From DASXRU01 sp033856235 (lineage in GTDB: Bacteria; Acidobacteriota; Blastocatellia; Pyrinomonadales; Pyrinomonadaceae): a DNA stretch of 64,000 nt. The stretch spans positions 8,754 to 72,753 of the forward strand of contig JAWVFI010000083.1 of assembly GCA_033856235.1 (NCBI GenBank), in the 5' to 3' direction. The notes under the pieces are model-generated. The model saw only the letters and a list, made by a program, of their open reading frames with translations. It did no database searches and had not been told where the DNA came from. A program made the translations under genes and the position numbers. Positions 8,528 through 18,100 of the stretch are shown piece by piece; position 1 is the stretch's first letter; each line of letters begins with the position of its first letter.

Positions 8528-11500
8528 TCAATCCGTTTTCTGGTCGTTGTCGGCCAGCGAGCCTTTCAGTTTCAGCCAGCCCTCACGCAGCGAGAGCGGA
8601 ATGTCAGAGAGTACGGCGGTCGAATCGGCTTTGACGATGGTCGTGTTCTCCTGCCAGACAGTGACCCCGGTATGCTGCAACCACGACCAGTTGCCTTTGG
8701 TGGTTGCGGGCACGGGCATCTTTAATTTCTCAGTCGCGGTGAGCAACGGGCCGGTCAGGAACGTCACTTCCATCCGGGCCAGTGCCTGATCGACATAAGT
8801 CGCCGGTACGGAAACCTTCTGAACCGGCAGGATGCCCGAGCTGGCGTGGACCACTCCGCGCGGATCCAGTAACAAGGTAACGTAAACCGCGTTCGCATTC
8901 GGCGGCGAGGTGAGATCGCTTTCCAACTGAAGCTCGATGTTGCTTTGCACCACGTAAGAGGATGGCGACGTAGCTGTCCCTGACGGCAAGTGCAGCGCAT
9001 TGAACTGCTGGTAATTATTTCCGTCGAAGTAACCGAGCAATCCGTCCTCTGGAATTTCAAGACTGCCCAGCCGGACGGGAAAAACCGTTTCCGTAAAACC
9101 GGCAGTATTTTGGGTAACGACGCCCTGTCCCGAATTGACCGCCGCCCAGCTCTGATCGTAAACAGGTTCGCCATTCAGTTGTAGCTTTAGCCGGGAGCGC
9201 ACCAGCGCCAGCGGTCGCCCGATCAGCACCGAAAGACTCTGGTCGTGACGCGCGCCCAGAGGATCGATGGTCCAGAGCGTTTCATCGATAACGGCCATCA
9301 ATTGGCCGAGGGCTGCGGCCGCATCTGGCTGGTCCAGGATCCCTTCGATGAAGCTTCGCAGATGAAGGTTACTGATATCCGGCGGAGCGCCGACCGGCGC
9401 TGGGCTATCAGGAACAGGGGTCCATCTCACGTGCTGGTTCTGTGAGCCGCCGACCAGTTGCAATTCCCCGAGCGCCGCACCAGAGGTATCGTAGATCGCC
9501 AGACTGTCGTTAAGATGATTCGGCAGCACCCAGCCGCAAACCGGATTCGCATCGGGCGCCAGCGCGGTCTCCGCCTCGTCGTCGCTCGACGAAACGAACA
9601 TGAAAGAGAGCCGAGTCGGTTGGACCACCCGCGGCGGGAGCTGCATCATCCAGGGAACTCCGGGGGTGGTCAGCCAATCGCTGATCGCCGTCACCTGCAG
9701 AATCTGGCTCTGGTTGCTCACCGCCGCCTGCACATCAAACACCTGTCCGAAGTCATCAACGATCCACAGTCCAGTAATTACAAAATGACCGGCGCGAATC
9801 GGATTGAAACCATTGACCTGGCTGCTACCGGCATCGGGGAGCGGCCGCGCATGGCTGCCGCCTCCGACCAGCGGGCCGATTACCGGGTCCTTACAAAAAA
9901 TGTGCTGCGTGGGATCGTGTTGCAGGAGTTGTTGATTAAACCCGCTCATGGACTGCGATAGCAGGTCCCACTGGTTGATCATCTGCAGAACTTCGCCGAG
10001 CGCCGACGCCACATCAGGCGGAGGCGAGTAATACTCAGTCGGGTCCTGACCCGGATCCGATGCGGTTCCCTGGCTGGTCTGGTAGAGAAGCTGTTCCAAC
10101 CGCGCGGCAAATCCACCTGCAGCCTGCGGCGTCAGCAGCGTGCGGCCCTGGAGTTGATAACTAGCCGTCTGGTCTTGCCAGTTTGGTTGCTGCGTGCTGG
10201 TCCAGTCGTAATCCAGATCGTCAAAGGTCCAGCCGCTGAGAGCCTGTGAGGGGTTCGGCGCCGGCTGGCCCGGAAGAATCCACTGGAATGAAGGAACCCA
10301 TTGCACCTGCCAATCCATAAAAAGCGGAGACCACGGCGGTGTCCAGGGCGCAAGCGAGATGACATACGGAATCTGTCCATTGAAGCCGGACGCCGTGGCT
10401 GCGGCGTGTTTGTCGATCGAGGGATAGACTATTGAATTCCAGAAGACTGTCTGCTGCTGTTGGATGCTCGCGATGAGCGCCGAATTCACTGGCGGAAAAG
10501 CGAGTTGAGCAATGCTTGCCGCTTCGGTCGTATCGAGCAACAGCGACTCGCCGTACAGCGCGACAATATTATTGAAGAGGTCAGATAGTGGCGCCGGAAC
10601 TGAGGCCAGCAACGTTGATAGCGCGGCGCCATCGATCGGGATACCAGCGGCCAGGCTCGCGGCAGTGACGGTCGCCTGAGTATTGTTTGCCGACACGGCG
10701 ATCGAGGTCACAGTGTCTCCTGTTACCCGGCAGGGCAACGAGCCGTCATCGCTCAGGTGACCAGCCGCGCCATGTTTATATGAACCTTTCGCCCCACAGA
10801 TGAGCACCACGGGATCGACTGGCTGCCAGTATCTCTGGGGCTTTGCCGAAAGCAGCTGAAACGTATCCCCCAACAGGGTTGTAAGTTGGGCCTTTAGGTT
10901 CTCGATCGCTTCGGCCGTTTGGGCGAGCCAGGTTTGAGCCTCCGATGCGGGTTGGACCAGTTGAGTCAAAGCGTCCTGGACTGTCTGAAGATAATCCCGC
11001 TTGTGATTAAGTGGTTGGGTACAGTACTTCGACAACCACCACAGCGCGTACAAGTCCCACTGCTGTGAAGTAAAGGCACGCTGTCGCTGATCAAACTCTT
11101 CCTGCAGTGCATTCAACTGTTTCAGAGCGGCCAACTGCTGTGGACTAAGCGCCAGTGGCGGCTGCGGGCCTTGATATGGCGAAGCCGGAGGCGGCGGTGG
11201 GTTTGGGGCTGGTGTGGGTACGGCGTCCCAGATAGTTCCGCCCGGCACGGATCCAAAGCTGGCTTGATGGCGTTGCTGGTCCACCAGGACCTGCCCGCTC
11301 GGCTGATCCCATAATTGAAGTAAGTTGTATTGAAACGTCTCCAGGATTTCGGCGACGTTTTCACCCTGTAGGCACGGCGTTGGCTGTGCCGCCTGCAAAC
11401 AGATCTGCTGCTCGATTAAAGCAGCCAGCGCCTCAACGCTGGTATTGCCGACCGCTACCAGCGGCATGCCTGTCGGTGGCCCAGTTGTAGATTGGCCGCC

Positions 11501-12397
11501 CGCACCTACCCAGGGCACGTTGTAGGTCATCGCATGACACAAAATCTGATTCGGATAAACGCCGGTGTCATCATAGGACCAGTCGAACTGGTCTATCAGC
11601 GTATTCCAATCAGTCTTAGTCTGCGCGTTGTAAAGAGGGTCCGTGGTTGGATCGGCATACCAACCGAAAACCATATAAGTCAGCGGCAGCGGAGGATCGT
11701 AGATCTCCTGGCCCAAATCCTGTAAGTCGTCCTGAAATGAGAGTACGTTGTTCAGATTGGCGATATAGGCCGAATAGGTTGCATCGCCAGGGCCGATTGC
11801 CTGCAAAGGAAAAGAGTTGGCTCCACCTACGTTCGGCTGCCAGTTTTGCAACCATTCTTCAAGCGCAGAACTGCGTCCGAGATATGTCAGACTCTCAGCG
11901 ACCGGATCCCAAAACTCATTTGTCGCTCCGTTGGTCGTCACAGTGTCCAGATAATCGCTTTCAACTATCCAGGCGCGCGTCTGGCGGGCATTTGGATCGT
12001 TGGGATCCGGCGGATGGCTGACCCGCAACACAAGCCAGCGATTGGGAATCAGCGGGTACTCTATGTCACTGCCCGGGGGGGAGGATGAACCGCTGGAGGG
12101 CGACGAGGCTGAGGGCGGAGTGCCATGCGTTAAAGCATCCGGTAGAGTCCAGTGAAGCACCACACCGGTCCAGGGAGTTCCGTCGGCGTTGCTCAACCCT
12201 TTCAATGTAAACGGCTCAGGCTCCACCGGAGGCATAAAACGTCTCATGTTCGAGTAGCTCGTTGGCACGACAGACCATTCGGCATCTGCGGTTGACTGGG
12301 TGACGACCAGGGCCTGGAGCGTGATGGGAACAAGTACGCGCGGGCCGGACCAGGATCCGGAGGCGTCACTCCCAAAATCGTCGATTCGATCTGCCAT
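8528..12397 (-). CDS. Large protein of unknown function, 1289 residues (giant-protein operon)
   Basis: I do not recognise a characterised family. The protein starts MADRIDDFGSDASG without a signal peptide and is preceded by a clear Shine-Dalgarno (AAGGGGAG). The first 380 residues are mixed and tryptophan/proline rich. A proline-rich linker (around residue 395-410, APNPPPPPASP) leads to a helical, probably coiled-coil segment (about 410-520, rich in Gln, Leu and Glu). Then follows a segment RYWQPVDPVVLICGAKGSYKHG split around residue 530, and the remainder is rich in W-containing beta-like stretches. No catalytic motif or membrane helix is seen. It lies 47 bp after the 297-residue gene and 27 bp before the propeller gene, so it is part of the same transcription unit. 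A structural or scaffold role in a multi-protein assembly is only a guess. Confidence 0.7.
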   Translation of the reverse strand: MADRIDDFGSDASGSWSGPRVLVPITLQALVVTQSTADAEWSVVPTSYSNMRRFMPPVEPEPFTLKGLSNADGTPWTGVVLHWTLPDALTHGTPPSASSPSSGSSSPPGSDIEYPLIPNRWLVLRVSHPPDPNDPNARQTRAWIVESDYLDTVTTNGATNEFWDPVAESLTYLGRSSALEEWLQNWQPNVGGANSFPLQAIGPGDATYSAYIANLNNVLSFQDDLQDLGQEIYDPPLPLTYMVFGWYADPTTDPLYNAQTKTDWNTLIDQFDWSYDDTGVYPNQILCHAMTYNVPWVGAGGQSTTGPPTGMPLVAVGNTSVEALAALIEQQICLQAAQPTPCLQGENVAEILETFQYNLLQLWDQPSGQVLVDQQRHQASFGSVPGGTIWDAVPTPAPNPPPPPASPYQGPQPPLALSPQQLAALKQLNALQEEFDQRQRAFTSQQWDLYALWWLSKYCTQPLNHKRDYLQTVQDALTQLVQPASEAQTWLAQTAEAIENLKAQLTTLLGDTFQLLSAKPQRYWQPVDPVVLICGAKGSYKHGAAGHLSDDGSLPCRVTGDTVTSIAVSANNTQATVTAASLAAGIPIDGAALSTLLASVPAPLSDLFNNIVALYGESLLLDTTEAASIAQLAFPPVNSALIASIQQQQTVFWNSIVYPSIDKHAAATASGFNGQIPYVISLAPWTPPWSPLFMDWQVQWVPSFQWILPGQPAPNPSQALSGWTFDDLDYDWTSTQQPNWQDQTASYQLQGRTLLTPQAAGGFAARLEQLLYQTSQGTASDPGQDPTEYYSPPPDVASALGEVLQMINQWDLLSQSMSGFNQQLLQHDPTQHIFCKDPVIGPLVGGGSHARPLPDAGSSQVNGFNPIRAGHFVITGLWIVDDFGQVFDVQAAVSNQSQILQVTAISDWLTTPGVPWMMQLPPRVVQPTRLSFMFVSSSDDEAETALAPDANPVCGWVLPNHLNDSLAIYDTSGAALGELQLVGGSQNQHVRWTPVPDSPAPVGAPPDISNLHLRSFIEGILDQPDAAAALGQLMAVIDETLWTIDPLGARHDQSLSVLIGRPLALVRSRLKLQLNGEPVYDQSWAAVNSGQGVVTQNTAGFTETVFPVRLGSLEIPEDGLLGYFDGNNYQQFNALHLPSGTATSPSSYVVQSNIELQLESDLTSPPNANAVYVTLLLDPRGVVHASSGILPVQKVSVPATYVDQALARMEVTFLTGPLLTATEKLKMPVPATTKGNWSWLQHTGVTVWQENTTIVKADSTAVLSDIPLSLREGWLKLKGSLADNDQKTD

Positions 12398-12444
12398 CTT
12401 CTAACTCCCCTTCATTCTTCTTCGTGAGGGAAACTGCTGCCGCA

Positions 12445-13338
12445 CTACGCAGAGGCTATGGCCTGTTCGAAAGATTGCTGCTCAGGTGCGTCTACCATTT
12501 GAATGGCGAAATCGGCCGGGCCAAGAGTCTGTTGCGCTGCGAGCGCCCCCTGATGAATAAGAGCGGCCTGTAGATGGGCTTGCGTTTGATAGACATCGAC
12601 CACTCTCGTCTTCTGACCCTTGCTGTCCAGCCGGTAGGTCGCCTGAACCGGAGGGGAGTTGAGCGGGAAACCGGCTTGGTAGTTCCCGTATCCCACGCCG
12701 CGGAGCGTGATGTCATCATCGTCTTCGATGCCGAAGTGCAAGCCTTCAGAAGGTTCGTTGATGGAAACGCGAGCGGGCACGCCGGAAAAGATACACACCA
12801 TGATATCCGGAGCGACTCGGTCCATGCGCAATAACGGGATCGGATTTTGATCCGTGTCGTCCGCATAGGCTTTGACTTCCAGACCGGGCCAGCCGGAAAC
12901 TGCCGCGGAACGCAAAAGGAACCCAGTCATCGTCCCTCCAATCGGGACCTGTGCAGGTGGCGGCACGCCGCGCAGACTGTTGCGGATCAGCGGCATCGTG
13001 GTATCCACTGTTTCGCGGATGGCGGTGACGACCGATTGAACCAGGGCCGCGTTCTTGCTGGAGTGGACACCAATGCTAAAGACGCCGTCCACGAGACTGT
13101 CGAGCCAGTTGTGATCGACATAGAAGAAGCGAATCGATTCCTGGGGCAGCATCCGATCGTCAATCACCAGATTGTCAAACGGGACGCCGTACAAGAGGCA
13201 AAGCTTTGCCAGCCATTGCTGCATCGCATCGGGCAGGTCAGTGAACATCTGCTGGATCAGTGTCTGACTGGACGGATCGGCAAAAAAAGCCTGGAGGTCC
13301 TGCAGATATTGTGAGTCCGAAATCGGTGATGATGGCAT
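12445..13338 (-). CDS. Protein of unknown function, 297 residues (giant-protein operon)
   Basis: Unrecognised soluble protein, the smallest of the operon. The N-terminal third is helical (SQYLQDLQAFFADPSSQTL), the middle contains LVIDDRMLPQESIRFFYVD around residues 57-75 and a Pro/Gly-rich turn PPPAQVPIGGTMTGF near 123-138, and the C-terminal half looks beta-rich with an acidic patch (IEDDDDITL). There is no signal peptide, membrane helix or cofactor motif. It sits 75 bp after the 573-residue gene and 47 bp before the 1289-residue gene, with all neighbours in the same direction. Because it is compact and always between very large proteins here, an adaptor or accessory role is possible, but nothing in the sequence proves it. 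Confidence 0.7.
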   Translation of the reverse strand: MPSSPISDSQYLQDLQAFFADPSSQTLIQQMFTDLPDAMQQWLAKLCLLYGVPFDNLVIDDRMLPQESIRFFYVDHNWLDSLVDGVFSIGVHSSKNAALVQSVVTAIRETVDTTMPLIRNSLRGVPPPAQVPIGGTMTGFLLRSAAVSGWPGLEVKAYADDTDQNPIPLLRMDRVAPDIMVCIFSGVPARVSINEPSEGLHFGIEDDDDITLRGVGYGNYQAGFPLNSPPVQATYRLDSKGQKTRVVDVYQTQAHLQAALIHQGALAAQQTLGPADFAIQMVDAPEQQSFEQAIASA

Positions 13339-13413
13339 GTGTTCGTCTCCGTCAAATCTCCAGGTAACGCAAAACTTTAGTCTGCGCTACAGAGTGGGGC
13401 ACTACCTTTTCCT

Positions 13414-15135
13414 CTAGCTCCTCAAGATGTTTCGTCCCAATGCGCGTGCCGGATCATCGCCCGTTTCCAGCAACTCATCCATCTCACTTTCCGACAACAG
13501 TCCTGGTAGCTGAGGGTGAATTCTGCGGATGCCGGTGGGGTCACGCCCTTCGCCAAGCAAAGGACTCATCTCCGCTTCGACCGGTAAAACCTTCGCCGCG
13601 AAATTCGTCTTCAGATAGGACACGACGGCCCGAAACATTGGTTTCTTATTGAGGAGCTTCGTTCCCGCTACGCTTTGCAAGGCGTCCGATGGCGAAACGA
13701 TGCTCAACAGGTTGCCGAATTTCTTCGCTTGTTGCTGTTGTTCGATAATCAGGTTGATGAGGTAGTTGACTTCTTGTTGCCAGCGCAACAGAGTCACAGA
13801 AAACTCTTTATCGGCCAGCGCCAGCAGGCGGCCAATTTGCCAGGCGACCGCATAAGACATGTCGAAGAGTCCCGTATTCGGATCATAGATCTTGGCCTCG
13901 TCCGCACTGCCGAACGGTTCCCTCTCAACCCGCTGGAGCGGAGACGGCAGGAATGGCCCGCGACACCAACCCATGCTCTGCTCGCCTTGGAGGGTGGTGT
14001 AATTGAGCGGCACAAAGCCTTGCTCCCAAGCGTTCTGGACCAGCGAAGCGGCATCCTGCGCAGGCGAAGTTGAAGACGACGCTGGAATATTCGGAAGTGC
14101 CGGCGGCGAAATATTGGGCGGCGAGGCGTCCGCAGGCAGCTGTAATGTCCCGATCTTGAGCGCCTGCATCAAGTCTCTGAAATCGAGACCGTTACTCGCA
14201 CACGTGAAAAACCAACTTGCCAGCGAAACGATCCGCACACTCTGGATGTTCTGGGGAATCTGCTCGGGCCCGCCCGGCAAGTAGTCTTGCAGCCCCTCGA
14301 GAGAGACCAGGTGGACCAGATTCCTTTGACCCGCGCCCGGAGCGCTGACGGCCGGACAATCCGGCACTCGATTCGCGATAACGACGGAAAACCAGCCGTC
14401 CGCGTTTATGCCAAGTATCTCCTTGTCGCCGGTATTCACCTCCCGGCAATGCGCGAGAAAGGGAAGCTCACGCGCTTGCGGAGCGATAGCCAGAAAAGTG
14501 TCTCTGGCAACATCTATGGTCAGACAAGTCGAGGTCAAGGGCGTCGTCGGGTCGAGTCCGGAGGTAATCTGCGGCCCGAGGATGGCGCCGGCGGCAGGAA
14601 GATTAATCACTTCGGACAGCTGGCGAAAACTGGTTCTGGTCGTGTTGCTGGGGCTGACCGCACTGTCGCAGATAATCTCGTCTTCATCGAAGAGAAGCAG
14701 CGCAAGCCAGGGTTGATTCGGATAGTTCACATCGCCAGGAGATGCCGGCAACTCTCCGTCAAGGGTGCGCTCCCAGGGCAGAGTGCGATGACCCAGCACG
14801 ATGTGCGGCATGACGCCGCGATAATCGGCGAGCGAATTGGGTGGCGGATAGGTCGAGTAGACCAGCGTCGGGTCGAGCTTAAATCGCGGGCCCTGGACTT
14901 CGAAGTATTGCGCCTGCGTATATGGCTGGCCGGGAAGCGATTGTTTTGTGTTGGGATCGATGATGTCCTGGGTGACAGTCAACTTGTATTTGCCGTCTAC
15001 CAGCGGGGGCATGAAGTTATCGAAAAATTGTATGTCACCGACCGGGATGTTGACCGGCGGGCTATCGCCGGCGGCGACGCTTGAAATCCCTGTCGTGCTT
15101 TGAAAGCCAATCGGGGCATCGCTGGTTTTGGTCAT
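13414..15135 (-). CDS. Protein of unknown function, 573 residues (giant-protein operon)
   Basis: I cannot assign this protein to a characterised family. The N-terminal part is beta-like (FFDNFMPPLVDGKYKLTVTQ, about 37-56) and continues through a Pro/Trp-rich stretch with HIVLGHRTLPWERTLDGE (about 109-126) and PWLALLLFDEDE (about 140-152). A low-complexity linker of Pro, Ser and Ala lies near 330-350, and the C-terminal 150 residues are mainly helical (WQIGRLLALADKEF; Gln-rich stretch EQQQQAKK). No signal peptide or membrane span is visible. Its ATG overlaps the stop codon of the giant gene in an ATGA arrangement (15132-15135), so translation is probably coupled and the two products are likely needed together. 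Confidence 0.72.
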   Translation of the reverse strand: MTKTSDAPIGFQSTTGISSVAAGDSPPVNIPVGDIQFFDNFMPPLVDGKYKLTVTQDIIDPNTKQSLPGQPYTQAQYFEVQGPRFKLDPTLVYSTYPPPNSLADYRGVMPHIVLGHRTLPWERTLDGELPASPGDVNYPNQPWLALLLFDEDEIICDSAVSPSNTTRTSFRQLSEVINLPAAGAILGPQITSGLDPTTPLTSTCLTIDVARDTFLAIAPQARELPFLAHCREVNTGDKEILGINADGWFSVVIANRVPDCPAVSAPGAGQRNLVHLVSLEGLQDYLPGGPEQIPQNIQSVRIVSLASWFFTCASNGLDFRDLMQALKIGTLQLPADASPPNISPPALPNIPASSSTSPAQDAASLVQNAWEQGFVPLNYTTLQGEQSMGWCRGPFLPSPLQRVEREPFGSADEAKIYDPNTGLFDMSYAVAWQIGRLLALADKEFSVTLLRWQQEVNYLINLIIEQQQQAKKFGNLLSIVSPSDALQSVAGTKLLNKKPMFRAVVSYLKTNFAAKVLPVEAEMSPLLGEGRDPTGIRRIHPQLPGLLSESEMDELLETGDDPARALGRNILRS

Positions 15136-18100
15136 CTCCTCCCCTCCTTCCCTGCCTGTGGCTGATCAAGCGGGCTGCTCTCGAAGTTGAGCTTGATTCG
15201 GCTTGCGGTTTGCGATGTCTCGGCACTCGAAACGCCCCGCGGCTTGATTTTGATTTGGGAGTATTGTGATCTCACGTCCGCTATTTCCCTCGAGGTGAAC
15301 CCGACGAGGCCATCCTGAACAAATCCGTCTTTGACTTCGACTCGAACGCGAAGATAAGGCAGCCCAGTCTGTAGCTCCGGATTCGGAATCAAGTACAGCA
15401 CGCATGCTCCGGCGCCGTCTCGCGACACCTCATCGGCCACCAGAGTCGTGTATTCGCGGTGCACCTCTTCGCCATCTCTAACCAATAGCGGCGCGGCGAC
15501 TGTGATGCAGCCCGCAACATCGTCGGGCACAGACGCGCCGTCTGCCGCTGGTGAAAGCCACACGGCAAATGCCCGCACCGCGTTCGGCAGCAACGTGTCT
15601 ATCCAGCCTTGCTTTCGCTGGGTGTGATTTACTTCGACCATGTTTCGCTCGATCAACTCGCGGCCCTTTACCAGACCGTTATCAGCGCTCCGTCGGCCCT
15701 CGGAAACACTGACGGGCGCTTGCGGATGAATCACCACCCCGTCGCCGAGCAGGGCTTTGGGCGTCATCTGGATCAGCATTGAATCGCTGTGCCAGCCGAC
15801 ATGCTGCGAGATGTGTGGCTGTACTTCCGTGGGATTTAGTGTGGTGACCGAAAGATAAACCGTGTCATCAGGCAGCTCATAAGTGCCCGGGCCATTAGCT
15901 CCAACGCCGGTATCGGCGATCAAGTTGTGATATTGGTCCAGGGCGACTACGCGGAGCGGGAGTATTCCGTCGTGTTCGACTTGGAGTGCCGATTGGCCTT
16001 TGCCCTGAATTTCCCAAAGCAGCGTCGCACCCGCGTGCAATCTCATTTCATGTCGCGAGCTTCCCTCAGCATATCTTTCCGAAGCGACCCGCTTTCCGAT
16101 GATTTTCCGATCATGCGCGGTCGCGAACATGCCGGTCCGATGAACCTTGCCTGTCACGTGGGCCTCCACCCTGGACCGCTCGGTCCGACTCGCAGACAGA
16201 TGGGCATGAGAGTAGCGGCGAATGAGCGTGTGCAGGATCAGTCCCTTCACCGTCGGCGGAGACAAGGCGAAACCAGCGGGCAAGCCCGTTTTCCGCGGAA
16301 CGTCCATCATCCTGAGCGGCGCGGCATTCAAGGTCTCGCCCTTGAAATCCATCGAACCCAACAGCGGCGGCGCGGTGAAAGTTGTGATAGCTGTCGCAGC
16401 CATTACGTCAAGCCGTCCCCCAATTTGCACTACCGTTCCCCGGTCCACTACGTCAGTCAGGACAAGGTTGCGAAACTGGATTACGTCGGGGCTCATCACC
16501 GTTGCTTCAATCTCCGCGAGAGAGTCAGCAAACGGACTTATCAAAGCGTCCCAGAAGTAGATAGCAACCGCGGCGTTGCCAGAAAGCGGCAGGTCCCGCA
16601 CCGGCAGCGGGGTGAAGGAGAACGCTTCGGCCAACTCAATCGGAGGCGGGCCGGTCACTTCGGTTGGATTCGGCGTCAGGCTCTTTACGCCGACCAGTGT
16701 TCCCGGCATCACTTTGGCATCCGGCGCCGGATTTCCATTATTGGGGACTGTGTCCCACAGCGCAGCCGCGACCCCGCTGATGTCCGTAGCAGAGGTCCAA
16801 TCGTTCGGCAGATCCACTTGCTGCACCACAGCGGCCATCAGCTGAATGCCGACAGTGTGAGGTGTATTGACTGAGGTGTAGCCCATCGGGCGGATACCCA
16901 CGGTTGGCCCGCTGACACTCTGGTTGTTGTTGTTTTTGCCGAGGTAGACGACGTCAGTGGCTGGAACCGAAGTGGCGGTAGCGATGACTAACTTGTCGGC
17001 CCGCACAACCCACACGGTGCCCATGTCAGGGTCTTTATAATGATTCAAGAGACCGTTCGAAGCGCTGACCGTGCAGACAGCCTGCGGTGGCGCTGAGGCG
17101 CCTTCCGCGAAGGCCATTCGGTGCGTCATGAGGGTGTCGCTTGATTGATCCGCCTGGCCTTGTTGGGGGGACAGGAAGTAGTCATAGAATGTCCCGTATT
17201 GCGCAATGGTGGAAGCCGCGTTGGGATCCGAGTCGCCGCTGCCGAAGGGAATGGTAAACGAGATAATCGACCAGTCCACGTGGACGGTTCCCTGCAAACG
17301 TGGCCCCCAGATGTGCAGCGTACATCCCAGATCCACTGAGAGCGTGACGCTGACTATCGCGTGGATGGTGTAGGAAGCGCCAATGTCAATGGAAATGTAG
17401 ATGTCGTAATGGAATGGCTTCCAGGCAACCAGGAAATCGGCTTGAGCGTTGAACCAGGCCTTAAGGTTCCCGGATTCATAAGTAGCCGACAACCCGCCTC
17501 CGGCCATCACACATGAGGGCGTCAAGGCGAAGTAGGCATCACCCTCGATCGTGATGTCGTCGGAGACGAGCCAGATGAAGCCGAGTCGGGGCTCAACCGG
17601 ATAATAACCCGGCGCAGTGAAGTAAGGGTTATAGCCGCCCAGGGTGACAACGAACTGGCCGCGATACTCGCCGCTGAACCAGATGTAAAAGGCGAAGCCG
17701 CCGGTCAGCCTGCAATCTTGATCGAGCACGTAGGAGTTGGAGGTGAGCGCCATCGTCACCGCCAGCAACCCTGTCGCGGGCTTGAAGGTTACTTCCAATT
17801 GCAGTTCGGCATAAACAATTGCATCGGCTCCATCGCTCGATGGCTTCGGCAGGGTGAGCGTTGAGAGACCCAGCAACGCGATCTCAAACTCTTTCCCGAA
17901 CTCCACCACCAGCAGGACGATTGACTGGACCAGCTCGAAGGAGGTGAACTGAACGCCGGCCGCGAGCCAGTAAGTGCCGATAGCCGGCGGAACATCCCGG
18001 TTCAGCACCTCCAGCGGATCCTGGCCTCCGAAAACGGTTGGGTCCGTGAGGCCCGCGACTAGCGGGAAGCTCTGCACTGTATCCTGCGAAGGGAGGACCA